A stretch of 64,000 nt of DNA from UBA6016 sp041915365 (GTDB taxonomy: Bacteria > Campylobacterota > Campylobacteria > Campylobacterales > UBA6016). Positions 35,416 to 43,972 of the stretch are shown here, piece by piece. Under the pieces are notes generated by a model. It was not told the DNA's origin, ran no database searches, and saw only the letters and a program-made list of their open reading frames with translations. Each line of letters begins with the position of its first letter. The stretch's first letter is position 1. A program made the position numbers and the translations under genes. The DNA is taken from positions 96,408-160,407 of the forward strand of contig JAYSBP010000003.1 of assembly GCA_041915365.1 (NCBI GenBank). The letters are read 5' to 3'.

Positions 35416-35649
35416 ATGGCTATTTTTGATGATGTAAAAGCGGTTGTTGTTGAGCAGCTAAATGTAGGTGCTGACGAGGTAAAACCTGAATCTAAATTTG
35501 TAGAAGACCTTGGTGCGGACAGCCTTGACGTAGTTGAGCTAGTAATGGCTTTGGAAGAAAAATTTGATGTTGAAATTCCAGACGATCAAGCAGAAAAAAT
35601 CCAAACTGTACAAAATGCAGTAGATTTCATAGAAAACATAAAAAAATAA
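35416..35649 (+). CDS. acpP: acyl carrier protein
   Basis: 77 residues, strongly acidic, with the phosphopantetheine serine S36 in GADSLDVVEL. It carries acyl chains between the fatty-acid synthesis enzymes. TAGGAGAAG precedes the ATG. It is followed by an intercistronic hairpin and fabF. Confidence 0.98.
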   Translation: MAIFDDVKAVVVEQLNVGADEVKPESKFVEDLGADSLDVVELVMALEEKFDVEIPDDQAEKIQTVQNAVDFIENIKK

Positions 35650-35655
35650 TTGATG

Positions 35656-35680
35656 AAAGCTCCGAATCTCTTGGAGCTTT
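35656..35680 (+). other. intercistronic hairpin between acpP and fabF
   Basis: A perfect 8-bp stem (AAAGCTCC / GGAGCTTT) with a 9-base loop, 7 bases after the acpP stop. No T tract follows, so it is more likely a partial attenuator or an mRNA-stabilising element that lets acpP outpace fabF than a full terminator. Confidence 0.5.
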
Positions 35681-35715
35681 CGACCCCCACTTCAAATTCT
35701 TCGGAGATAAGACCA

Positions 35716-36954
35716 GTGAAAAGAGTAGTAGTAACAGGTATAGGAATAATATCGTCTTTGGGCCACGACGCAAAAAGTTCTTTTGAGGCTATACTAAATG
35801 GCAAGTGTGGCATCGAAAGGATTTCACTATTTGATCCGGAAAACTTTCCGGTTCAAATAGCGGGAGAAGTAAAAGGCTTCGACCCGACAGTCGTAATGGA
35901 CGCCAAAGAAGTAAAAAAATCCGATAGATTTATACAACTCGGTCTCAAAAGTGCTGTAGAGGCTTTTGCCGACTCCGGCCTCGACAAAAACACAATAAAT
36001 GCCGAAAGATTTGGCGTATCGGCGGCAAGCGGTATTGGCGGCCTACCTACCATAGAAAAAAACTCCGTTATTTTGTTTGAGCAGGGGCACAGGAGAGTTT
36101 CTCCTTTTTTCATACCGTCGGCTCTTGCAAATCTACTCGGCGGTATCGTAAGTATAGAACTAGGCCTTAAAGGTCCAAACCTATGTGCCGTAACAGCTTG
36201 TGCAGCCGGTACACATGCGGTAAACGAAGGTGTAAAATCAATACTTCTTGGTCAAGCAGATGCAATGCTAGTAGTTGGCGCAGAAGCCGCTATATGCCCG
36301 ATAGGGATGTCTGGATTTGCGGCAATGAAAGCCCTATCTACGAGAAATGATGACCCACAACACGCATCAAGACCTTTTGATACAGATAGAGATGGCTTCG
36401 TCATGGGCGAAGGCGCAGCTACACTAATATTGGAAGAATATGAAGCGGCCAAAAAAAGAGGGGCGAAAATATACGGAGAGATAATAGGATTTGGTGAAAG
36501 CGGTGACGCAAACCATATCACAACTCCAGCGCCAGAAGGCGAGGGAGCATTTAGGGCAATGAAAGCCGCCGTAGAATTTGCGAAAGACAGAATCGGCGAT
36601 TTCAAAATCGACTACGTAAACGCACACGGTACAAGCACAAAATATAACGACTGGTATGAGACAATGGCCCTTAAAAAGCTATTTGGCGGCAAAGACAACT
36701 GTCCACCTGTTAGCTCGACAAAAGGTGCAACGGGCCACTGCCTAGGAGCAGCTGGTGCTATAGAGGCTGCCGTTACGCTAATGGCGATGAGAGACGGTAT
36801 AATGCCGCAAACTCTGAACTATACAACACCGGATGCCGACTGTGACCTAGACTACATCCCAAATGGCGCTAGAGACGGTAAAATTGAGATAGCGATGAGC
36901 AACTCATTTGGCTTTGGCGGTACAAACGGCGTTGTAATATTCAAAAAGGTGTAA
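35716..36954 (+). CDS. fabF: 3-oxoacyl-[ACP] synthase II
   Basis: Condensing enzyme of chain elongation. The GTG at 35716 is chosen as start: GGAG lies 9 bases upstream and translation then opens with the usual KRVVVTGIGIISSLG; an upstream ATG at 35650 would read through the hairpin. The product has 412 residues. Catalytic Cys in TACAAGTHA, His in NAHGTSTKYND and SSTKGATGHCLGAAG, plus the FGFGGTN loop near the C-terminus. Confidence 0.94.
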   Translation: MKRVVVTGIGIISSLGHDAKSSFEAILNGKCGIERISLFDPENFPVQIAGEVKGFDPTVVMDAKEVKKSDRFIQLGLKSAVEAFADSGLDKNTINAERFGVSAASGIGGLPTIEKNSVILFEQGHRRVSPFFIPSALANLLGGIVSIELGLKGPNLCAVTACAAGTHAVNEGVKSILLGQADAMLVVGAEAAICPIGMSGFAAMKALSTRNDDPQHASRPFDTDRDGFVMGEGAATLILEEYEAAKKRGAKIYGEIIGFGESGDANHITTPAPEGEGAFRAMKAAVEFAKDRIGDFKIDYVNAHGTSTKYNDWYETMALKKLFGGKDNCPPVSSTKGATGHCLGAAGAIEAAVTLMAMRDGIMPQTLNYTTPDADCDLDYIPNGARDGKIEIAMSNSFGFGGTNGVVIFKKV

Positions 36955-36958
36955 AAAG

Positions 36959-37897
36959 TTGGCTTTTTACTTAGATTTTGAAAAAAAAATACAGCAACTC
37001 CAAGAAGAGATAGAGCTTAGTACAGTCAAGAAGGACTTGCATGCCGCCGAGATACTAAAGCAAGAGCTTGATAAAGAGGTTGTTAAAACTTATAAAAATC
37101 TTAGCGACTATCAAAAGCTTCAGCTTGCTAGACACCAAGACAGACCTTATGCACTAGATTATATTGAACTATTAATGACTGACGCATATGAAATACACGG
37201 CGATAGGCATTTTAAAGACGACACTTCCATAGTGTGCTTCATCGGTAAAATAGGCGACATTAAATGCGTCGTCATAGGCGAAGAAAAAGGCCGTGGGACA
37301 AAAAATAAAATCCAAAGAAACTTTGGTATGCCTCATCCGGAGGGCTACAGAAAAGCTCTTCGTGCCGCAAAACTAGCAGAAAAATTCAATCTTCCAGTAT
37401 TGATGCTAATAGATACTCCAGGGGCATACCCTGGCCTTGGTGCGGAAGAGAGAGGACAATCGGAAGCGATAGCAAGAAATCTACTAGAGCTAAGCCAGCT
37501 TGAGACTACAACGATATCAGTAGTAATAGGGGAAGGTGGCAGTGGCGGTGCTCTTGCCATAGGTGTCGCCGATAAACTTGCCATGATGAGATACAGTGTA
37601 TTTAGTGTTATATCTCCAGAAGGTTGCGCCGCAATACTGTGGAGTGACCCAGCAAAAGTGGAGACAGCGACAAGTGCGCTCAAAATAACACCTGACGATC
37701 TGAAATCACTAAATCTAATCGATGATATAGTAGACGAGCCTATAATCGGTGCGCACAGGGATAAAGAGGGTGCGGCTGAGGCAATAAAAAACTACTTTAT
37801 ATCGAATGTACAAAAACTTGAAAAACTTGGCTCTGATAAGAAATTAGAGAAGAGATATGCCAAACTAATGGCGCTCGGTAGGTTCGAAGAGAAATAA
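36959..37897 (+). CDS. accA: acetyl-CoA carboxylase carboxyltransferase, alpha subunit
   Basis: 312 residues. Family motifs include LARHQDRPYALDYIE, GDRHFKDD, FGMPHPEGYRKALR, LIDTPGAYPGLGAEERGQ, GEGGSGGALAIG and SPEGCAAILW. The start is TTG at 36959 with AAGGTG 7 bases before, 4 bases after the fabF stop. It completes the acpP-fabF-accA run. Confidence 0.95.
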   Translation: MAFYLDFEKKIQQLQEEIELSTVKKDLHAAEILKQELDKEVVKTYKNLSDYQKLQLARHQDRPYALDYIELLMTDAYEIHGDRHFKDDTSIVCFIGKIGDIKCVVIGEEKGRGTKNKIQRNFGMPHPEGYRKALRAAKLAEKFNLPVLMLIDTPGAYPGLGAEERGQSEAIARNLLELSQLETTTISVVIGEGGSGGALAIGVADKLAMMRYSVFSVISPEGCAAILWSDPAKVETATSALKITPDDLKSLNLIDDIVDEPIIGAHRDKEGAAEAIKNYFISNVQKLEKLGSDKKLEKRYAKLMALGRFEEK

Positions 37898-37919
37898 AAA
37901 TCCGACCTCTCTCGAGGTC
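37893..37919 (-). terminator. terminator of the pet/cytochrome c transcript
   Basis: On the minus strand GACCTC-GAGA-GAGGTC is followed by GGATTTTTATTT. It lies 18 bases past the stop of the cytochrome gene and overlaps the end of convergent accA. Confidence 0.7.
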
Positions 37920-37937
37920 AGGAAAAAAGCTGGGTTC

Positions 37938-38353
37938 TTACTTCCAGCTTCTAATAATTACGTGACAAGTATTACAAGAATTCAAAGCTTTACCATAAGC
38001 AGTAAAGGCCTCTTCGTATTTACCAGCTTCTAGTTTTTTAACCATTTCATCGGCGTACTTGTTGACTTTTTCACCCTCTTTTAGGGCAGTTTTATAAAGA
38101 GCTTTTTTCTCGTTTGGAAGATAGTTAACAAGACCATCTTTTAGTGTAGCTACTTTATTTGCTGCTTTAAGAGCGGCTACGCCCTCAACAACACCTGATT
38201 TCGAGCTATAAAGAAGAGCTTTTTGGATTGAAGCCATAGAGCTGCCTCTTGAGCAGCCATATCTTTCATCAAAGCCGCTTTATCCTCGGCAAAAAGGACA
38301 GCCGGCAACATAATTGCTGCGGCTGATATAGTTAGTATTTTTTTAATCATCAT
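37938..38353 (-). pseudogene. periplasmic monohaem c-type cytochrome, frame broken after the signal region
   Basis: Two frames together make one family member. From 38353 (behind AAGGGG) the first frame gives a signal peptide and mature start, MMIKKILTISAAAIMLPA then VLFAEDKAALMKDMAAQEAAL, and soon ends. The rest, ASIQKALLYSSKSGVVEG to the C-terminal haem site CNTCH and VIIRSWK, is in another frame that has its own ATG at 38237. Inserting one base near 38237-38240 would join them. Without the signal peptide the CNTCH domain could not reach the periplasm for haem attachment. The rest of the sequence is intact, so it is either a recent mutation or a sequence error. It lies directly after petC. 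Confidence 0.72.
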
Positions 38354-38360
38354 AGACCCC

Positions 38361-39200
38361 TTAGTGTACTTCTTTAAATTTGGAAACTTTCCATAGGTAT
38401 GTTATTACCGTAAGGATTGCGAAGTATCCAAGTATCCAAAGCGCTAGAGAGTTTCTCTCGCCTTTTTTAGGATCGCCGACTTTTTCAAGGTGCTCTATTA
38501 CCTTAGCTTGAGCTTCTTTTGTTAGACCAACCCTTGGCATCGCTGTGCCATGAAGAAGTTTTTGAGGATCGTTAAGGAATCCGTCAAGGTAATGCTCACC
38601 TTTTGATTTTATCATTTGAGATAAATCCGGTGGTGTTGAACCCATGTATTCTTTGATTCTAGCATCAGTAGCGGCAAGTCTTGATACGCCTTCGTATTTG
38701 ATAGAGTGGCATCTTACACACGCCTCTTCAGTTACTTGTTTTGCGCTCATATCTTTAGCTGCTATAGAGCTTAGATAAGCAACTATGCTTGCAGCGTCTT
38801 CTGGAGTTATTCCAAGAGCAGGCATAGCGTATTTACCTGGCTTAGCTTTTACTGTAGCCTCAGGATTTTGGATAAAGTTTGTAAGGAAATTGCGGTCATA
38901 GATAGCCGCAACATTTGAAAGATCCGGCGGAACTACACCATAAGTGTTTGCAGCGTCAGCTTCGCTCATTGCAAGCTTTAGACCCTCTTTGTTAACAGAG
39001 TGGCAAGATGTACACTGAGCAGCTACAAGCTCTTTACCTTTTGCAACGTCACCGTTTGCAGGTTGTGCAGGCAAATCTTTAAATGTGAAGTCAGCAGGCG
39101 TAACTTCTGGATGCATTATATGGTGAGCATAAGGCTCAACACCCCAATATGTAAGCCCAACAAAGAATATTAGTACGGCTAGTATCTTTAGTTCTCTCAT
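38361..39200 (-). CDS. petC: cytochrome bc1 complex dihaem cytochrome c subunit
   Basis: 279 residues. N-terminal anchor (about 5-20), two CxxCH haem sites (C63-T-S-C66-H67 and C161-V-R-C164-H165), each in its own cytochrome c domain with a methionine-bearing segment, and a C-terminal membrane helix (LWILGYFAILTVITYLW). This tandem dihaem form replaces classical cytochrome c1 in Campylobacterota. It passes electrons from the Rieske centre to periplasmic carriers. 3 bases after petB. Confidence 0.95.
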   Translation of the reverse strand: MRELKILAVLIFFVGLTYWGVEPYAHHIMHPEVTPADFTFKDLPAQPANGDVAKGKELVAAQCTSCHSVNKEGLKLAMSEADAANTYGVVPPDLSNVAAIYDRNFLTNFIQNPEATVKAKPGKYAMPALGITPEDAASIVAYLSSIAAKDMSAKQVTEEACVRCHSIKYEGVSRLAATDARIKEYMGSTPPDLSQMIKSKGEHYLDGFLNDPQKLLHGTAMPRVGLTKEAQAKVIEHLEKVGDPKKGERNSLALWILGYFAILTVITYLWKVSKFKEVH

Positions 39201-39203
39201 ATC

Positions 39204-40418
39204 CTAGCTCCTCTTGCTTTCGATTTTAGAAATTAATGGAAGCACCACCAAAAGAAGCACTAGGAACGATACTGAAAATACGAAACCGATCCATGCATTG
39301 ATGCCGGTAGGAGGAAGCTTGCCGTAAACTGTTAGACCTATCATAACAAATAGGAGTACCCAAAACCATATTCTAAATAGAGGTCTTTTGTGAGCAGGTT
39401 TTACGCTTGCATCTCTATCTAGCCAAGGAAGAAGGAAGAATATAACGTTAGCGATACCAAAAGCTATAAGGCCAAGGTTTGCGCTAAAGAAGAAGCCTCT
39501 AAGAACTTCGTAAGACCATAGGAAATACCACTCCGGATAAATATGTGGAGGAGTTTTCATGCTATCGGCTGGCATAAAGTTGATTGGATCCATAGCAAAA
39601 CCGAAATGGAAGAATACAAGATAGAAGAAGAAAATCATGAATCCAGAGAGGATAAAGAAGTCTTCGGCAAGGAATGTAGGCCAGAAAGGCATAACCTTTG
39701 AACCTTTTTTGTCACCAGCTTGGAATTTTGCAGCTTCAGCTTCAAAATCTATCTCTTCAGCGTCTTGGTTGTTAACGTGAGGAATTCTAAGAGAATACAT
39801 ATGAAGGCCGATAATTCCCATAATCACTAGAGGAAGTATCAATACATGCAACGCAAAGAATCTTGTAAGAGTGGCGTCAGCAACAACATAGTTACCTCTA
39901 ATCCAAATAACAAGGTCAGCGCCTATAAATGGGATACCGCCGAATAGGTTTGTGATAACTTGCGCAGCCCAGTAGCTCATTTGACCCCATGGAAGCATGT
40001 AGCCAGAGAAACCTTCAGCAGAGAAAGTAACAAACAAAAGCATACCGCTTATCCATATCATCTCTCTACCGCCCTTGTAAGAACCGTAGTAAATAGCTAC
40101 AAACATGTGAATGTAGATAACTAGGAATACGACAGATGCAGCAACCGCATGGATATGTCTAAATAGCCATCCGTACGCAACTTCTTGCATGATAACTTTA
40201 TTTACGCTATCAAAAGCAAGCATAGTATCTGGTTTGTAGTACATAAGCAAGAACATACCAGAGACAACAAGAAGAGTAAACAGCGTCGCAAGTACAACAC
40301 CGAAGCTCCATAGGAAGTTTATATTTTTTGGAATCCAATATTCCGTCATCATTACTTTGGTTAGAGCGGTAGTGTTTAGTCTAGCGTCTATCCAGCTTTT
40401 ATTTTTATCTATTGCCAT
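39204..40418 (-). CDS. petB: cytochrome b subunit of the bc1 complex
   Basis: 404 residues with about eight to nine transmembrane helices. Haem-binding His pairs lie in helix B (FRHIHAVAASVVF) and helix D (FFALHVLILPLVIMGIIGLH). The quinol site is PEWYFLWSYEVLRG. Full-length (b6 plus subunit IV) type. It oxidises menaquinol and pumps protons by the Q cycle. Confidence 0.96.
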   Translation of the reverse strand: MAIDKNKSWIDARLNTTALTKVMMTEYWIPKNINFLWSFGVVLATLFTLLVVSGMFLLMYYKPDTMLAFDSVNKVIMQEVAYGWLFRHIHAVAASVVFLVIYIHMFVAIYYGSYKGGREMIWISGMLLFVTFSAEGFSGYMLPWGQMSYWAAQVITNLFGGIPFIGADLVIWIRGNYVVADATLTRFFALHVLILPLVIMGIIGLHMYSLRIPHVNNQDAEEIDFEAEAAKFQAGDKKGSKVMPFWPTFLAEDFFILSGFMIFFFYLVFFHFGFAMDPINFMPADSMKTPPHIYPEWYFLWSYEVLRGFFFSANLGLIAFGIANVIFFLLPWLDRDASVKPAHKRPLFRIWFWVLLFVMIGLTVYGKLPPTGINAWIGFVFSVSFLVLLLVVLPLISKIESKRS

Positions 40419-40429
40419 CTATCTCTCCC

Positions 40430-40942
40430 TTACGCTCTTAGCTCAGGCGCTAGTTTTTTAAACTCTTCACCCTCTTCGCCAAGCATAATAGTATTACCAT
40501 CAACTTTGTATGGAGGAACTGCAAGAGGTTTTGGAGGAGGTCCAAAAGTATTTACGCCGTTTACATCGAACTCGCCGCCGTGACAAGCGCATTTAAATCT
40601 TTTGTTCTCAGCTTCAAACGCAGGTATACAACCAAGGTGCGTACAGATAGCTACAACTACCGTATACTGGTCGCTTCCAACTTTTACGTTTGTATGGTTT
40701 TTATCCGCAACCATTTCCGGTGTTTTTTTGAGTATATAGACAGGTTTTCCCCTGAATTCTACAGTTCTAATCTCTCCGGCCTGCATAGACGATACGTCTA
40801 CTTTTGTTACACCGGCAGCAACAACGCTAGGAAGTGGATCCCACGTTTTTACCATGCTGTATGCCGCTGCGGCTCCGCCGATGCCAGCAAATGTTCCGAG
40901 GGCCGTAAGGATAAAATCCCTCTTTGACTCATCAACAGCCAT
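40430..40942 (-). CDS. petA: Rieske iron-sulfur subunit of the bc1 complex
   Basis: 170 residues from the ATG that follows AAGGAGC; a longer frame to 40984 lacks support. N-terminal Tat-like/anchor region (KRDFILTALGTFAGIGGAAAAY), then the Rieske [2Fe-2S] ligands in CTHLGC and CACHGGEF. First gene of the minus-strand petABC operon. Confidence 0.95.
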   Translation of the reverse strand: MAVDESKRDFILTALGTFAGIGGAAAAYSMVKTWDPLPSVVAAGVTKVDVSSMQAGEIRTVEFRGKPVYILKKTPEMVADKNHTNVKVGSDQYTVVVAICTHLGCIPAFEAENKRFKCACHGGEFDVNGVNTFGPPPKPLAVPPYKVDGNTIMLGEEGEEFKKLAPELRA

Positions 40943-40975
40943 AAGTTTGCTCCTTGAAAAAATAAAAAATAGCCT

Positions 40976-40999
40976 ATTTGACAAAAAATATAGTCAAAT
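40976..40999. promoter_or_regulatory. dyad ATTTGAC-N10-GTCAAAT upstream of petA
   Basis: A perfect 7-bp inverted repeat with an A/T spacer 34 bases before the petA ATG. It overlaps a possible TTGACT -35 element on the minus strand. It does not fit the FNR spacing (TTGAT-N4-ATCAA). A regulator of the bc1 operon could bind here; this is inference. Confidence 0.4.
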
Positions 41000-41062
41000 T
41001 GTAAAGCCGTTAATTATATCTCAAATTTATAAATTTATAATTTAATATAAGCTGTTTTTGTC

Positions 41063-42931
41063 CTATTTTTTAAGCAGTTTGACATACATCAAGATCACAT
41101 CTATAGCGGCTGGCGTGACACCACTTATTTGACTTGCCGCAAACAAAGTAGGCGGCTTCGTTTTTTTGAGTTTTTCCACTATTTCGAAGCTAAGCCCTGG
41201 AAGCCCGTCATATACAAACTCGTCAGGAATTTTTACATTTATATAACTATTCATTTTTTCTATTTGTTTTTGTTGTTTTTTAATGTAGTGATAATATTTG
41301 CACTCGGTAAGTACGAGCTCTCTCGTCTCTTCATCCATCTCTTTTGTTTGCGGGAGTAACTTTTGAAGCTTGTCCGTATCAAAGCTACTTCTACCAACCA
41401 GATTTATATACAAAACCTTATCGCTCACCGGCTGCTCATCTATGCTCTCTAGGAATGCAAGATTTTCTTTTGCCGACGTAAAATACATCTCTTCAAGCTC
41501 TAAAAGCAGTTTTGAAACACCCTCTTTCTTTTTCAGCATCTTTGCATACTGCCCTTCAGACACAAGTCCAAAAGCGTGCCCATATCCACTTAGTCTCATA
41601 TCCGCATTATCCTCCCTGAGAAGTAGCCTGTATTCGGCGCGAGAGGTAAACATACGGTAAGGTTCATTTGTCCCCTTCGTCACCAAATCGTCTATGAGTA
41701 CACCTATATACCCCTCTTCCCTTCCTATCACGAAAGGCTCTTTGCCTTTGATTTTTAGTACGGCATTTATTCCGGCCATCAATCCTTGTGCCGCCGCCTC
41801 TTCATAGCCTGTCGTGCCGTTGATTTGCCCTGCCAGATATAGACCATTTATTTTTTTGCTCTCAAGCGTATGATAAAGTTCCGTTGGCTGAACAAAGTCA
41901 TATTCAATAGCATATCCATACCTAGTAATCACAGCATTTTCAAGACCTTCTACACTTCTTATCATATCCACCTGCACGTCTATCGGAAGACTGGTTGACA
42001 TACCATTGATGTAGTACTCGTCCGCTTCTTTGGTTTGTGGCTCGATAAACAGATGATGTCTGTCCTTGTCCGCAAATCTATTGATTTTATCCTCTACGCT
42101 AGGACAATATCTCGGCCCTACACCTTGAATTTGCCCTGAAAACAACGGCGCCCTATAGAAATTACTTCTGATAATTTCATGTGTATTTTGATTTGTGTGA
42201 GCTATATAGCAAGGGAGTTGATTTGGGGTAAATGTCGCTTTGTCGGTTCTAAAGCTAAAAGGTATCGGCTTTTCGTCCCCACCTTGCATCTCAAGACGTG
42301 AAAAATCTATACTTTTTGCGTCTATTCTAGGGCAAGTTCCTGTCTTTAGCCGCCCCACTTCGAGCCCAAGTTCCCTTAGTTTGTCGGAAAGTCCTTTTGC
42401 CGCAAATTCGCCAAATCTTCCAGCCTCTTTTTTGAACTCCCCTATATGTATAAGACCATTTAAAAACGTCCCAGTAGTAAGCACTACTGCATCCGCTAAA
42501 TATCTATTACCAAGCTCCGTTATTACACCGTTTACGACATCGCCCTCTACAACAAGGTCAACAACTAAATCTTGTTTGACTTCCAAATTTTCAGTATTTA
42601 GACACACCGTTTTTGCAAAATTGTTGTACTCGTCCATATCTATTTGTGCCCTTGAGCCTCTTACGGCCGGCCCCTTTGTATCATTGAGTATTCTATATTG
42701 TATGCCGCTTTTATCGGTTGCTTCGCCCATAAAACCACCCAGCGCATCAACCTCTTTTACCAGATGCCCTTTGGCTAGTCCGCCTATTGCTGGATTGCAG
42801 CTTGTAGCCCCTATTCTATCAACTAAAATAGTAAGCATAAGGGTATTTAATCCCATTTTTGCGGATGCGAGGGCCGCTTCTATGCCGGCATGTCCTGCGC
42901 CTACAACTATCAAATCATATTTATGAGTCAT
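41063..42931 (-). CDS. mnmG: tRNA uridine-5-carboxymethylaminomethyl modification enzyme MnmG
   Basis: 622-residue FAD protein that with MnmE modifies U34 of several tRNAs. FAD-binding GAGHAGIEAAL, IGGLAKGHLVKEVDALGG, TGTFLNGLIHIG, RYCPSVEDKI, and the C-terminal helical domain with EIVEKLKKTKPPTLFAASQISGVTP. Full length. The gene is downstream of nothing on its strand and is divergent from the cytochrome b gene at 43013. Confidence 0.97.
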   Translation of the reverse strand: MTHKYDLIVVGAGHAGIEAALASAKMGLNTLMLTILVDRIGATSCNPAIGGLAKGHLVKEVDALGGFMGEATDKSGIQYRILNDTKGPAVRGSRAQIDMDEYNNFAKTVCLNTENLEVKQDLVVDLVVEGDVVNGVITELGNRYLADAVVLTTGTFLNGLIHIGEFKKEAGRFGEFAAKGLSDKLRELGLEVGRLKTGTCPRIDAKSIDFSRLEMQGGDEKPIPFSFRTDKATFTPNQLPCYIAHTNQNTHEIIRSNFYRAPLFSGQIQGVGPRYCPSVEDKINRFADKDRHHLFIEPQTKEADEYYINGMSTSLPIDVQVDMIRSVEGLENAVITRYGYAIEYDFVQPTELYHTLESKKINGLYLAGQINGTTGYEEAAAQGLMAGINAVLKIKGKEPFVIGREEGYIGVLIDDLVTKGTNEPYRMFTSRAEYRLLLREDNADMRLSGYGHAFGLVSEGQYAKMLKKKEGVSKLLLELEEMYFTSAKENLAFLESIDEQPVSDKVLYINLVGRSSFDTDKLQKLLPQTKEMDEETRELVLTECKYYHYIKKQQKQIEKMNSYINVKIPDEFVYDGLPGLSFEIVEKLKKTKPPTLFAASQISGVTPAAIDVILMYVKLLKK

Positions 42932-43012
42932 TTTTTATTCCGTATTAACATTAGATTAATTTAGCTCTATTAAAATGTGATTTTACAGCAGATAGACAAA
43001 AAGGAGCAAAAA

Positions 43013-43612
43013 ATGGGAACTTTTCGCGAAAAAAGGAGCGTAAATATTAGAGTTTGGCACTGGCTTAGCGCATTTGCCATGATTGGACTAATGTTTACAT
43101 ACATACTTAGAAAAACGTGGTTTAACTACAAAGACAACGCTCAAATCATTCAGACAAAACTATCGGAAGTCGGACTGATGCTAGCAGACGACAAGGCCAA
43201 AGAGATAGCAAAAATCTTTCGTGACAATATGTGGCAATGGCATTACTATCTTGGCTTTTTGTTTATAGCACTTTTACTTTTTAGGCTTTATGCATTTGCA
43301 TCAAAATCAGATAAATTTCCAGCCTGTAAGGCAAAAGAGTCAGGTAATGCCGAGTTTAAAAGAGTAAAGTATGCTCACGCCGCTTTTTACGTCGTAGCCG
43401 TATATATGTCGATTAGCGGTCTTTTGATGTACTTTAGAGAGAGTCTCGGTATAGATAAAGAGAGTTTACATTTTGTAAAAGAACTTCACGAATGGGCATT
43501 TTGGTTTTTTGCGCTGTTTATCGTAGGTCATATTGCTGGTGTCATCAAGGCTGAACTTACAAGCGATAAAGGTCTGATTTCGGAGATGTTTAACGGCGGA
43601 GACGAAAAATAA
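43013..43612 (+). CDS. cytochrome b561/hydrogenase-type membrane cytochrome b
   Basis: 199 residues from the ATG behind AAGGAGC. Four transmembrane helices with His residues placed to bind haem: RVWHWLSAF at the start of helix 1, MWQWHYYLGFLF in helix 2, YAHAAFYVVAVY in helix 3 and ELHEWAFWFFALFIVGHIAG in helix 4. This fits the b561-like family that transfers electrons between quinone and a periplasmic or membrane partner. No dehydrogenase partner gene is adjacent, so its electron donor is unknown. Confidence 0.8.
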   Translation: MGTFREKRSVNIRVWHWLSAFAMIGLMFTYILRKTWFNYKDNAQIIQTKLSEVGLMLADDKAKEIAKIFRDNMWQWHYYLGFLFIALLLFRLYAFASKSDKFPACKAKESGNAEFKRVKYAHAAFYVVAVYMSISGLLMYFRESLGIDKESLHFVKELHEWAFWFFALFIVGHIAGVIKAELTSDKGLISEMFNGGDEK

Positions 43613-43631
43613 TAAAACCCCCATAAGGGGG
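43605..43631 (-). terminator. terminator of rpsU
   Basis: On the minus strand CCCCC-TTAT-GGGGG is followed by TTTTATTATTTTT. It lies 8 bases past the rpsU stop. The hairpin may also serve the convergent cytochrome gene. Confidence 0.8.
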
Positions 43632-43638
43632 ATTATGA

Positions 43639-43851
43639 TTACAGTCTTGACTCGTATCTTCTCATCATGTAGAGTTTTTTTAGAATCTTTTTTCTCGCAG
43701 CTATTTTTTCTTTTTTCTTTATCTCGACGTTAGTCTCAAAAAATCTTCTAGCTTTTGATTCAGTAACGATAAGGTTTCTATCGCACTGTTTTTTGAATTT
43801 TCTGTACGCTTCTTCGAAGCTTTCATTTTCTCTTAGTATTGTTCCCGGCAT
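43639..43851 (-). CDS. rpsU: 30S ribosomal protein S21
   Basis: 70 residues, very basic. Family features are the N-terminal PGTILRENESFEEAYRKFKKQC and the repeated KKEKIAARKKILKKL stretch. Single-gene unit with its own terminator. Confidence 0.96.
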   Translation of the reverse strand: MPGTILRENESFEEAYRKFKKQCDRNLIVTESKARRFFETNVEIKKKEKIAARKKILKKLYMMRRYESRL

Positions 43852-43972
43852 TAAAAATCACCGCCCTTTCCGGTCATATTTCACAAGTTTCGGGATGAAC
43901 TTGCTGACAACAAAGCTGGTATTTTAGCAAGATTTTGTAAAATTCCAGCTAAAACTACGGGACCTATCGAAA

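Noticed and set aside
40976..40999. FNR or CRP box before petA
   Set aside because: Half-sites and 10-base spacing do not match either consensus; kept only as an unassigned dyad.
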